Assembly: GCF_037126465.1 (NCBI RefSeq)
Contig: NC_088206.1
Location: forward strand, 51,688,841 to 51,752,840
Origin: Ornithodoros turicata
Lineage: Eukaryota; Arthropoda; Arachnida; Ixodida; Argasidae
DNA length: 64,000 nt
Direction of reading: 5' to 3'
Both the position numbers and the translations under genes were made by a program. Positions 54,360 through 63,846 of the stretch are shown here, piece by piece. A model generated the notes under the pieces. That model saw only the letters and a list, made by a program, of their open reading frames with translations, was not told the DNA's origin and ran no database searches. Position 1 is the first letter of the stretch. Every line of letters begins with the position of its first letter.

Positions 54360-55695
54360 TTGTAATGAGTATGTTCCTCTTTAAATTTATGCGCGCTAGA
54401 AAGGTGCGCGCGTGATGTAGTGCTGTTACGGATGGACTTTGCCTTCTAGTTTCCCTATCGATGCCCACACCAGCTTACAGATGCGGATATTTTTGTGTTG
54501 TAAAAACAGCCTTCTTATCGGCCCTGAGCGCCGTGTCACAATTATTTGTTTGTCGTGCTTGGTTACCGTCAGTGTATTATGTTTGATTACAATTATTGTA
54601 GTGCAGAATTACTCAGACCAATCCGGTTGCTCACGGGCACCGTACAGTTTGAACTGAATTGAAAGATAAAAAGCGGGGCGTCATAGAATGAGTGCAACGT
54701 GTAACAATACATTTGAGGATCGTGGACATTAGCAGCTAGTACAGAGTTATTCAATACAGATAAACTTTCGAATGGTAATAATAGGTGTTAACAGTTTGAT
54801 CCTTTTTAATTTAAACAAATAACGACAGGTCTGCAATTGTGTGAGGTGCAAGCTTAATCACCCCCTTTTGCACTACAGTGACAGTCCTCAAGGAGCTGCA
54901 TATTGCATACATTGAACGCTGTCGTGAGTGATCATATGTGCTGCTATCTTTGTGTGCGTAGTAGTTTCGTTCCGGACGCCAGCAGGAACTTGTATGCATT
55001 CATGTTCGTTTGTTTCATTAATATTATTACTGTTATATTGTACAGTGTGATGTCCAAGTTCATGAACTGCTCTACAGTGGAAACCATACAGCAGTGTAAC
55101 ACCTTTATTCCTACATAACTAGCTGGAGATATGTGACTGATGTGATACAAGTTTCCTTCAGTAGTACAACTAAGACAGAGACCTAATTAGACGTATTCAG
55201 AGACCTAGTCTGTATCCTGCGACAACGGCAAAGCACTACGAAGATCGATAGCACAATAAACGAAATCGCCCAAGAACATATCTAACAGTGCAGCGCAATG
55301 ACGATTTTCTCAGGCCGGCTTTTTGATGGAGGCTTGTCGAGCATTCGTGGGTAGATTTCTTGGCGACACAATATTTCGTTCCTGAAAACAACATTTCGGA
55401 TCTGGACGGGAAACCAAGAGCACCATATTGTTGCAGTTTTCTGTCCACCAAGTAGTACCTTACCCTTTTATTTCATTCCGACGTACGTTTCGGCGAAATG
55501 CTCCAAACATGCCTCATAGTGCACCAATTTTTCTGGCGCTTGCTTTCCGTTTCGCAGCTTGATTATCAAGATAATCATAATATTATAAACTTTTCATGTT
55601 TCGGCTAGTTCTGGAAGTTCATTCCAAGTGTAGCTGATGACGATTTGCAATTAAAAACAGCGCAATGACGGATAAGCACGACCAAACGCGGTCAC
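54360..55695. other. No recognisable gene
   Basis: Short ORFs only. No TIR or motif noted. Confidence 0.5.
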
Positions 55696-55697
55696 TA

Positions 55698-56983
55698 CAC
55701 TCTTAACTCGGTACCCTTTATAGTAACTTTCAGCAATGTGTAACCTTTATATAGACGTAGATTTCCAAATATCGGAGAGGTTACACGTCCGATACCTCTA
55801 TTTAGAGGTTAAACACAACTTGTAACGCGACACTGGAGGAGCAGTGGAGGTTACTTCAGTGTTCAACGGAAATCCAATCGTCGTAACTTATAAATGTACC
55901 CTTTATGGGAATGTTGTAACTTCTAAACGAATTCCGCGTTTGAATTTCCTTCGCTTGTTTTTCTTGTTTCTTTGCAAGGTAACCTGTATAAAAGGTACTG
56001 CTCAAAAGTCACTGCGTCGTTCTGGTTCAAGCCGCATATTCAATCATTCAGTACGAGAGTGTCGGATCAGTGTGCGTTACGTTATTGTGTCTCTGCGTCT
56101 GTACGAACTGCGGATCGTGTTCAGAATTGTGAAGAATGCACAAGGGTCAAGTGACGGAACTTTATCAGGGTATTTCTACGGTATGTTCACTACAAAGTCT
56201 ACGTGGTTATGTTTTTGCTGGACAGTCTAGGAACACTAATCACAGCACAGTCTGTCCCTCTAACATGGTTCAACGGTTCAACACAGTGTATACGTGTGCG
56301 TCTTACGTCCGTTTGCTTAGTCCTTTGTCATCCTTGTGTTTTACTTCTTCGTGTGCTTCTGATTAACCATAGCCGCGTCGCTGACGTGTCATTCTGACAT
56401 ATCAGAAAGGAATAGAAATGTTTTCGGCGTACTGGAGAGGAAGTTGCAACAACGTGGGACTGCAAAGAGTATACCTCCTTGAAACTGAATGTCGTTCATC
56501 ACAGCTGAAGTGTTGGTATTGTGACGTCCTCGTGCTCTTGCTTCAGCTGTAGTTCCAGGTTTGCCAATTAAATAATACATATGCTCTAGTTGCAATTATT
56601 TCTGTCTTTCATTTGTTGTGCATGTGAATCTGTACATGTAGTGATCACTCACTTTTCTCCACTGAATGCCCTTAGATGAATTACGTATATTATAGGTATA
56701 TGTTCCGAATGACAGTATGCGTTCTGCACTGATGAGAGCTCCTTTTGAGCACCATTTGTTCTGTAGCGTCTGTGAAAAGGCGAGCGTCTTAGAGACAGCC
56801 ATGCCTGGCGAAACTGTAACTTTTACGTCGGTGTGGCGGTTAGGAGACAGTAACCTCTATTTATAGGTGATCTGCGTAACGTTTATAGAGGGTATTGCCC
56901 ATAGGTTACAAGGTAACTTCTGAAATAGAGGGTAAAAGCCTTTAAATTTTTACCCTTTACTAGAAGGTACCAGGTTTAGAGTG
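55698..56983. mobile_element. TA-flanked TIR element, 1.29 kb
   Basis: The ends CACTCTTAACTCGGTACC and (complement) CACTCTAAACCTGGTACC are followed by many inverted GGTTAC/GTAACC and CCCTCTAT words. TA flanks both sides (55696-55697 and 56984-56985). The largest inner ORF (55844-56230) shows no transposase motif. It could be a mariner- or PIF-related non-autonomous element. Confidence 0.7.
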
Positions 56984-57300
56984 TACCGCAGACACGCATC
57001 CTGTTGTTTCCACACTACCGGCGGATCATGTGACTTTTTCGAGCGCCCCCTGTAGGTCGCGCTCGCCGCCAATAGTTACGTTTTATTGCAACATTGCAAC
57101 AAAAGTGCACGGGAACAGGAAGTGAACCGGGAACAGGACAATTCTCGTTCCGAGCGGAAAAGTGAGAAGCTGAGCGTGACAGGTTTTGATTTTTTGCAAC
57201 CATAATGTTATAAAATGTTATGCGATACACTGTAAGAAATTATGTGTGTGGTACAATAAAAGAAATGTTACAGCATATCTTGTTGCATTTTGGGTGAATT

Positions 57301-57554
57301 TCAGCATAAACCACTATAAATATTCCAAACGATATTAACAAGAAGCATGCAATCGGGGATATCCTCTGGACGTCCGAATATCCCGTCGCGATATTTATGG
57401 AACGTTCCTGAAACGTACAAAAGTGGGTCTTTTGCTAGTCCTATGGATGTACAAAAACTTCTATGGGCTCTCTGGGCAAATCCCTGGGATATCCGAACAT
57501 CCACGCCGGGATGTTACTGGGATATCGCTGGGATATCTGTGGTTGCTGGGCAGT
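57301..57554. repeat. Foldback satellite of ATCC/GGAT words, copy 3 (complete)
   Basis: Ends CAGCATAAACCACTATAAAT and (complement) CCCAGCAACCACAGATATCC are inverted. The inside is built of GGGATATCC, GGACGTCC and CGAACATCC words. Confidence 0.6.
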
Positions 57555-58008
57555 TGCTTCGCGGCGCTAACACTGGGCAAATAAAAACAATTTGAAATGT
57601 ACTTGTGAAGTGGAAGTACTCAGAAGGTAAGTTAGAGAACATTTACACATGACATAAGGTAAGTGCTCAGAAATGTACTACTTGAGACCTTTGTACTTCA
57701 AGCACACTCCATCTTGAGGAGGTGGGCGAGATTTGATTGGCTGTCAGGGCATGCGATAGGGGGAGGCAAGGCAATGATGGTCTTAGGGCCCGCGCTTGCA
57801 TAGACATCGCGCACAATGCCGTTGACTAAGATCGACTGATTTTGTCTTTTTGTATGTCGGGTGTGCACTGAATCCCACGCGCGATCTTCTCAGAAATAAA
57901 GAACAACAACAACTTTATTGCAGGATGGTGGGTAGGGAGTTTCATCGCAGGAGGCGATACTCTACCCCATTGCTGGAGGTGAAGCGGGGAATGAAGTAAT
58001 GGGCTCCG

Positions 58009-58599
58009 TTATAGGATCGAAGTCCTGTGGCGTCCAAAAAGGCGAAGAGAGCCTTGAGGAGCTGGATGCGGCCAGGGGCCAAGCGATTTTGTGAGAGAGG
58101 TGGGGCGGGAGTCTAGCTTGTTGAGGGAGGTGGAGAGTACGGAGCGGGAAGGGTGGTAGTGTGGGCAATGGAGAATAATGTGCTCGAGATCTTCTACAGC
58201 ACCGCAATGACTGCAGTGGGGAGAGTTAACTTGTCTCAAGCGGTAGCGCCACTGTGCTGTGAAGGCAACGTCGAGGCGCATTCAATGAACTAATGCGACG
58301 TCTTGACGAGAGATATGTGCTGGCATGCGGAAAGCGATTGCTGGGTCAACTCTGCTCAGCATGGCGGGGGGTATGATGTCAGCGGTCCGTTGGCTGGTAG
58401 CCAGAGGAGTCACAAGGCTTCGAAGTATGGACCACCGATCGCCTCTCAGCTGTGCAATACGCGTCCGTGTCCGAGACGAGAGAGCGGCTTCAGCGGCGCT
58501 GTCCGCCAGTTCATTGCCTTCGACACCGCAATGGGCGGGAACCCATTGGAGAGCGAGCCTATGTCCTGCTTCGTTGACAAGTTTGTCAGCGGTAAACAC
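58009..58599 (-). pseudogene. LINE RNase H end and C-terminal Cys/His motif
   Basis: The frame at 58599-58282 carries ALQWVPAHCGVEGNELADSA, the last catalytic Asp of RNase H. After a TGA just before 58281 the next frame continues to CSHCGAVEDLEHIILHCPHY, a C-x-x-C-x(n)-H-x(4)-C knuckle found at the C-terminus of I-group ORF2 proteins. Confidence 0.8.
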
Positions 58600-58607
58600 A
58601 TCTATAA

Positions 58608-59609
58608 CTAACGGTGCGGAGAAGCCTCATATGCCAGAATTTTCAATTGCTTGCAGCGCAGATGCTGAGTCAGTAAAGACCACCCAACTCCAGGGGGGGA
58701 AGGAACGATGTGCAGCAAAAAGAAAAGTATGGCGTAGAGTTCTGCAGCTGTGGATGATGTACAATGCCAAAGGCGACGTCCTTGAAGTACGTCTTCGTCG
58801 GGGATGACAAATGCTGACGCGGACTTGCCATTTCGAGATGCGCCATCGGTGCAAGCGGCGGTAGAGGTGGAAAACTTCGCGTCTACGAGAGCATAAAAAT
58901 GGCCTTGAAGGATTTGAAGGGGAACCTGAGCTCTGCGGACCTGAAGGTTAGTAAGACGTGCGAAGGTAGGTGCCACAGGCATAGACCAGGGGGCGGTCGG
59001 CGGTGTGACAGTCCTAGGTGTGAAGCCGGTGAGAGAGTGGCGTGTCCTCTGCGCCACGCGATAGAAATCACTTTCAGTGTATCGCATTTTCCTGAGGAGT
59101 GGGTGACGGGGAACGTGCGCACGCAAATGTAGGAAGTGTCGAGCCGTTTCTCGCTCACGGAGGACCTCTACTGGGAGTTCTCCCGCTTCAGCTAGGACTT
59201 TCCGTGCTTCAGCCATTCTTGGAACGCCAAGGCAGCGATGAAGGCTTCGGGCGAACAGGGTCCGAAGGGTACTTAACGTTGTTGTGGAAACCCTATGCAA
59301 GACTGGAAGGCTGTAAAGCACAGTCGCCCTCACCAAAGCCGCGTGAACAGCTAAAAGGGAGCGTTGATCACAGCCCCAGCCGAAGCCAGAAATATGTTGA
59401 ATGGCAGGAAGCCATCGCTGTACTTTGGTTTCAAGGTGCTTGATGTGGCGAGCCCAGCGCAAGTGGGAGTCCAGGACCACACCAAGGAAGCCAGGGCTCG
59501 AGCTTCCGTGCACCAACCCAAAGAGGGTACTCATAGCCTTGTGGGTGAAAGGGAGCTCGACGCACTTTTCGGGCGAAAGGTCCATTCCAGTAGTATGGAC
59601 TGGACACAC
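58608..59609 (-). pseudogene. LINE reverse transcriptase C-terminus and RNase H start
   Basis: The 333-residue frame begins after the catalytic palm. It holds a thumb block, FLGVVLDSHLRWARHIKHLE, a helical region, PVLHRVSTTTLSTLRTLFAR, and then the RNase H start CTDGASRNGKSASAFV and SSTAAELYAI, which carry the first Asp and the Glu of the D-E-D-D active site. The third residue, in VVFTDSASALQAIE, lies in a second frame (58854-58627), which shows a frameshift near 58690. Confidence 0.82.
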
Positions 59610-59689
59610 GTTTCCGCTAACTCACAACTTTGTCTAAACACGTTTTAATTAGCAATTAGAGCTAATTTGGACCCCCCACATTAATCAGC

Positions 59690-60340
59690 ACCCTCAAGGG
59701 AGTCATTACACTAATTGGGGAGCATCTAACTCGTGTCCGGACCAGGCTGTGAGTTGGCGGCAACCTGTGCCCACAAAAAAGAAAAAAGAGATAGAAATAG
59801 AGTGGAGAGAAACAATTTATTCGAAAATCAACGATGCCGGGGCGAAGAAACCACTCCAAAACACCCGAGTGACCAGCGACCGCCATGTTGCTTGTTGGCA
59901 TCTGTCAGTTGCAGAGATCGACGACAGGCGTCCACCTAGTTGCAAGGCATCACACCAGATGGCGCCACCATCATAGCTCTATGCGAGAAAGACAGAGAAC
60001 AAGATATTAGCGGCAGGTAAAAATGGCAACACTGCTAAGCAAGTCTAGGCATGCGAGAGAAAAGGTATAACTGGTACTGCTAAGCAGCACGGAGAAAATA
60101 GTACACATCTGGGAAAAGGCTTAGGGGCAACCGGTTAGGCTTAACCACAGCGTCACAACACTATGCAGCTAACACAAGGCGGGAACCACTAGGCGCACAA
60201 TGCTACACATTTGACAACACGCACAAAAGGCTTTCTCACTGCTAAACAAGTCTAAACATGCGTGTACGGGGAGTATCCGTTAGGGCAAGCATGCAAGAAA
60301 AGGCTTAACACGAGCGCGGTCAAACAACGCACAAACATCG
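59690..60340 (-). repeat. Dispersed repeat, inverted relative to 3190-3740
   Basis: 59750-59990 is the complement of 3530-3740 (CACACCAGATGG, CGACCGCCATGTTGCTTG and others). 60030-60330 carries the complement of the TTAAGCCTTTTCTC/GTTTAGCAG vocabulary. Divergence is moderate, perhaps 15-20%. Confidence 0.6.
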
Positions 60341-60640
60341 GCAAATCACTCACCTTTTTGCCCCGCGGCGACAGTGCGACCGCTCCCAACGGCAGCCAGG
60401 CACAAACTGAGCCGGCGCGGGGACTGCGGAGCGACCGAGCGCACGTCTGCACTCCACAAGATCCAGCGAGCCAGTGACTGGGTCGCCGCACCGCGGCCGC
60501 TTCTCATGTGTGCGATCCTAGTGCCCTCTGCGCCGCCCGGCCGCGGGCGGTTTCGGTTTCGCTCTCTGTTTCTTCCACTGCGCGCACTCCTAGCGGCAGC
60601 GGGTTGCTTCTCCGTTTCGGTTTCGCTGTTGTTTCTTTGC
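60341..60640 (+). other. GC-rich stretch before the Polinton genes
   Basis: It contains two direct copies of GTTTCGGTTTCGCT (near 60550 and 60617). It may include the left terminus of the Polinton, but no inverted partner is inside the window to prove it. Confidence 0.4.
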
Positions 60641-60651
60641 GCGTGTTTATT

Positions 60652-60659
60652 TGTATAAA
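60652..60659 (+). promoter_or_regulatory. TATA box before the Polinton gene array
   Basis: TATAAAGG lies about 45 bases before the first ATG (60701). Confidence 0.4.
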
Positions 60660-60700
60660 GGCAGCACGCACTGCGCTCGCGTCATCATTCTGACCGATAC

Positions 60701-60970
60701 ATGGAAAATGCCATGTGTGGTTCATTCTCCTGCGTTTCTCGTCGACGAGGAAAGACAAAAAAACGAAGAAGTTTGCGAATTTATTCGCGCCAAGGAAGCC
60801 TTTCAAGTCCACCGCCTGGAATGGAAGCACGTCAAGAAATGTGTCAGGACAAGATGAAGACGCTCGACCGCATCTTAGCGGAGGACAGACTGACGAAAAA
60901 GAAGTCCAACGTTAGCCTGGATAATCTGTATTGGGAACGCAGTTCCGAACTGGAGGACGACGACGTGTGA
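60701..60970 (+). CDS. Hypothetical first ORF of the Polinton array
   Basis: An 89-residue ORF. It has a basic N-terminal half (RRGKTKKRRSLRIY) and an acidic C-terminus (SSELEDDDV), with KMKTLDRILAEDRL between. The ATG is the first after the TATA box. I do not recognise the protein. An overlapping frame (60709-60857) is also open, so a frameshift within this small gene is possible. It lies just ahead of the packaging ATPase. Confidence 0.4.
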   Translation: MENAMCGSFSCVSRRRGKTKKRRSLRIYSRQGSLSSPPPGMEARQEMCQDKMKTLDRILAEDRLTKKKSNVSLDNLYWERSSELEDDDV

Positions 60971-61036
60971 ATAAAAGCGATGCATTTCTCTACGAGTCTC
61001 AGTCTATTCTTTTTCTTCGTGCAACGTGCACGCAAC

Positions 61037-61673
61037 ATGTCTTCCCCAAAACCTTTTCGTTTCCGTCATCCTTTTCGCTGATCTTAAGCGGCCCCTCCAT
61101 GTGTGGCAAATCTACGTTCGTTGTGAACGTTCTGAGGAACATGAACGACGTGGTGGACAAGCCTCCGTCACAAATATTCTACGTACAGAAATATGCTTTG
61201 CCGAATATGCAGGACGAGCTTGGGGACTCTGTAAAATTTACCAAGGAGCTACCGCGAGGGTGGGACACGTTGTGCGCTACGCTGATCGTCGTCGACGATC
61301 ACATGACCGACGCTGGTTCCTTGAAGGAGGTGACCGATCTTTTCATTCGGGGTTCTCACCACGGCAACGGGCCGATCTTCTTACTGGTTCAAAACATCTT
61401 TTTCGTCAGTAGCCATTTTAGAACTATATCCTACAACATGTCACTTACATCATCCTGTGGCGCACCGTGTGCAGCATCCACCAAATGGATTATTTCGGGC
61501 AACAGCTATTTGGCAGAAAAAGATTGGAGTATTTTCTGGACGCATATAAACAAGCGATGTCATCGCGCCACGCTTATTTACTCGTGGATCTTCACAACTA
61601 TATGCACGAGGATCACAGGTTGCATAGCAATATCTTTCCGAGAGAACGTCAATATATCTACGCTCCGAAATGA
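61037..61673 (+). pseudogene. Polinton/Maverick FtsK-HerA-type packaging ATPase, frameshifted
   Basis: The protein would pump element DNA into the capsid. Visible motifs are Walker A GPSMCGKST (61090-61116), Walker B LIVVDDHM (about 61282-61306), and RGSHHGNGPIFLLVQN near 61349, the sensor and arginine-finger region typical of Polinton A32-like ATPases. A conserved C-terminal HAYLLVDLHNY lies near 61575. The motifs are in different frames: the start region (ATG 61037) changes frame near 61076, and the C-terminal quarter changes again near 61465. The gene is thus broken at two points but otherwise well kept, which suggests a fairly recent loss. Its stop overlaps the next start (ATGA). Confidence 0.82.
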
Positions 61674-62004
61674 ATCTCTGCCCTCACCTCACTTTACTCA
61701 AAGTACTCTCCACTTCGCACCGTCGCGACGTCTTGAGACATTCTTCTTCGTCCAACAGGAAACACCTCTCCGAAATTTGCCTCAGTGTATTGAACGGAAA
61801 GGTGGCTCAGCTCCGGACACGTTCGCACATTTGAAGAAGCACAAACGCTTCTTACGACGGCTCGCCTACAAAAAGATTCACAAGAATTCGCAATGTTTGA
61901 AGCGCTATCTGTCTCAGCAGCGAGGGCAGGGCGTTCTTTCTTCGGTGGTTTTTCTTCTGCTTTCCACCGTCTTGAACCTCTTTGTCAATGGCCAAGAGAA
62001 TTGA
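61670..62004 (+). pseudogene. Polinton small virion-type protein (basic, hydrophobic C-terminus), frameshifted
   Basis: The start ATG overlaps the ATPase stop. The N-terminal frame reads MNLCPHLTLLKVLSTSHR and KHLSEICLSVLNGKV. After a frame change between 61800 and 61833 it continues HLKKHKRFLRRLAYKKIH and a hydrophobic end VVFLLLSTVLNLFV. A very similar small basic protein, with a Lys/Arg-rich middle and a membrane-active tail, sits at the same place in many Polintons and adintoviruses. There it is thought to be a minor virion or core component. The function is inferred. Confidence 0.6.
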
Positions 62005-62377
62005 GGTGACAACCTCCATCGGAAACATTCTTTCCTCGAAGGAGAGCAACGACGTCAAAGTGAAACTCATACTGCAAGCACCGTATCGCATACTCAAGCA
62101 GTATGGATTCGACCCCTACGACAATAAAAACAAGGCGTCCGACGCTACAAATGACTTTGACTATTCGCTCCTCTCTCCAGAGATGTACGAAGAGGAAGTG
62201 GAAAGGGTCGTCTCGGAATTAAAGAAGGTTATTTCCTGGCATCGCGAGGGTTGCGTCTCCGTGTCGGGCAAGCCCATCAGGCACTCCTCCGTTTACGAAC
62301 TCGGCAATTATTTCTTGCAACGTAAGACGGGAAAGAAATCTTCCTGGTTCCCCAAATCTCCAAACTATTGCGCCTGA
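61988..62377 (+). CDS. Polinton conserved protein of unknown function
   Basis: This 129-residue ORF starts at ATG 61988, overlapping the previous gene by 17 bases. It has a charged N-terminal part (KRIEVTTSIGNILSSKE), an acidic stretch around residues 45-75 and a conserved-looking end, ISWHREGCVSVSGKPIRHSS then VYELGNYFLQRK. The W...G.V...G..I..S...ELV pattern recurs in Polinton proteins beside the ATPase, as I remember them. The reading frame stays open for some 40 codons past the TGA at 62375-62377, so the true C-terminus may be longer in intact relatives. Confidence 0.5.
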   Translation: MAKRIEVTTSIGNILSSKESNDVKVKLILQAPYRILKQYGFDPYDNKNKASDATNDFDYSLLSPEMYEEEVERVVSELKKVISWHREGCVSVSGKPIRHSSVYELGNYFLQRKTGKKSSWFPKSPNYCA

Positions 62378-62502
62378 TTTCTCTACCCAAATCTTGCGAG
62401 CCTCAACGGCACCAAGCCTCCATTGCGTGGACGACTTATGGAGGGATATGAGAAACCAGAGGGTGGTTTGGGGGAGTGGACCGCTATAGAAAAGCACGTC
62501 AC

Positions 62503-62637
62503 ATGAGCAAAAACAAGGCTCTCGCCATTCTCAGAAAGCTGGACGCCTACACGCTACACCATCTGGTGAGAAGAAAGCCTCCACCTCCATCTTATTGGAG
62601 CACGCCGCACCCGTCGCTTTCGGCGACGTCACTTTGA
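62503..62637 (+). CDS. Small hypothetical ORF of the Polinton array
   Basis: Forty-four residues, MSKNKALAILRKLDAYTLHH then a Pro-rich RRKPPPPSYW. It could be the true N-terminus of the following broken gene, whose frame has no ATG. Confidence 0.35.
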   Translation: MSKNKALAILRKLDAYTLHHLVRRKPPPPSYWSTPHPSLSATSL

Positions 62638-63141
62638 ATTCTGAAACCACGTCCCTACGTAACACACTCAACAAGTATTTCCAGACGCACAAGCTGTACG
62701 CCTCGCTAGAATTCGCAGATAACATCTACTCTCTGAAAACTCCGAAAGGGTTGCACGTACCGGAACCCTTTGTCAAGCTGCTGCAGTTCACACCCGTCGA
62801 GGGACACGGAGAAACGCTACACGCCTCTCCCCGTAGCGTGTCAATTTTCTTTCACGATCAAGACGAAAATCCCTCGATCTTTGCAAGTACATCTGCCTCC
62901 CGGCTATTATGCAGTGCCGCAAGCACTCCTGGATGCCATTAACCAGCGCGTAGGCGAATGCGCGCGCTTCAGCTTCGACGGAACCGAACAGAAATGTAAA
63001 ATTCAGCTTTCCGAGTGCACCGCCACCTTAAGACTTTCCGAGTACCTGGCCGTGCTTTTGGGCTTCGAATCGCGCACCGTATTCACGGGGGAGGAGGAGG
63101 ATGCCACGATCTCCGTCGAGGTACTCCTGGAACCAGCATAA
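62586..63141 (+). pseudogene. Polinton conserved capsid-associated-type protein, frameshifted
   Basis: The first frame (to about 62880) includes LRNTLNKYFQTHKLYASLEF and LHVPEPFVKLLQFTP. The second continues with VHLPPGYYAVPQALLDAIN and EYLAVLLGFE, ending at 63141. An LPPGYY...IN...LG pattern is widespread in Polinton-linked proteins of invertebrates, often regarded as structural. A single frame change near 62875 and the missing ATG mark it as broken. Whether it is the penton-like minor capsid protein I cannot say from sequence alone. Confidence 0.55.
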
Positions 63142-63201
63142 TAGCGGGTACTCCTGGAACCAGCAAATAAGTTTCATAACGTAATCGTCTACACAGATAT
63201 C

Positions 63202-63438
63202 ATGGAACCCACGTATGTGGGGAGCGGGAAAAAAACGATATTAAAAATACTGCCCTTTTATTGCGAGAAAGACAAGCACGTCGTCACCTACACGTTAGAT
63301 AACATCCAGTATTTTAACCTGTCTCAATTTGAAATTCCCTCAGTGACAATCGTTCTCGCGGACAAAACGGGAAGTCGTTTACTGTTGCGGTCCAAAGGTA
63401 GAACCAATTTAACGTTGCATTTCAAATATGTACCGTAA
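63202..63438 (+). CDS. Polinton small conserved protein, intact
   Basis: This 78-residue ORF with its own ATG is complete. It reads as alternating strands: KTILKILPFYCEKDKHVVT, LDNIQYFNLSQFEIPSV and a C-terminal LTLHFKYVP. The composition suggests a compact beta-rich protein. It sits between the LPPGYY protein and the Gly-rich basic protein. The same order is seen in other Polinton arrays as I recall. Function unknown. Confidence 0.55.
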   Translation: MEPTYVGSGKKTILKILPFYCEKDKHVVTYTLDNIQYFNLSQFEIPSVTIVLADKTGSRLLLRSKGRTNLTLHFKYVP

Positions 63439-63455
63439 TTCCCCAAAAAATTCCA

Positions 63456-63842
63456 GTGTACACGGGACCCCTTTTCCAACTAGGGGGCGGTGTGTTGAGC
63501 AACATATCCAAGGTTATCGTTCCCATCTGGCAACAAATAAAACCGATCGCCAAGAGAACGTTGAAGCGCTTGGTGCGGAATTTGGCCGACGGCGAAGGAA
63601 TATCTCGCGCAGTAAAAAAGACGGCCATAGCAACGGGGAGAGACGTGCTGGATTCCATGGAGGGCTCTGGAAAGAACAACAATGGAAAGAAACGTCACAA
63701 AAGACAACAAAAGGTGCCGACACAAGACACGATATCTTTGGTTCGCCGTGAGGGTCACACATCCGCTGTGCGCTCCGTCCCTCATGACGTCAACGAAAGA
63801 CAAAAAACAGTCGCAACGGTCGCCGCTCTGTCTGACGAGTGA
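63456..63842 (+). CDS. Polinton Gly-rich/basic virion-type protein, start unclear
   Basis: Up to 128 residues from a GTG. There is no in-frame ATG nearby, so the start may be lost by a small frameshift with the frame at 63428. FQLGGGVLSNISKVIVPIWQ and a Lys/Arg-rich KRTLKRLVRNLADGEG are followed by AVKKTAIATGRDVLDSMEG and a basic tail (GKKRHKRQQK). Gly-rich entry plus an amphipathic basic helix is the pattern of adenovirus-like core or lytic minor proteins found in Polintons. The role is inferred. Confidence 0.5.
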   Translation: MYTGPLFQLGGGVLSNISKVIVPIWQQIKPIAKRTLKRLVRNLADGEGISRAVKKTAIATGRDVLDSMEGSGKNNNGKKRHKRQQKVPTQDTISLVRREGHTSAVRSVPHDVNERQKTVATVAALSDE

Positions 63843-63846
63843 CGTG

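Larger units (their letters stand above)
57890..59650 (-). mobile_element. 5'-truncated LINE of the I group (RNase H-bearing)
   Basis: Read on the minus strand, the element ends with CAATAAAGTTGTTGTTG, a GTT-repeat tail typical of I-type LINEs. The 5' end fades near 59650 inside the reverse transcriptase. The coding part is in three pieces with frameshifts. A scrap of the same 3' end is at 27225-27300. Confidence 0.85.

Noticed and set aside
55844..56230. A 128-residue plus-strand ORF as a transposase
   Set aside because: No DDE or helix-turn-helix motif is visible. It is probably chance within a non-autonomous element.
60931..62004. A single 357-residue ATPase gene
   Set aside because: Although one frame is open over the whole span, its last third is out of frame with the conserved ATPase C-terminus and then re-enters the next gene. 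It is two overlapping frameshifted genes.
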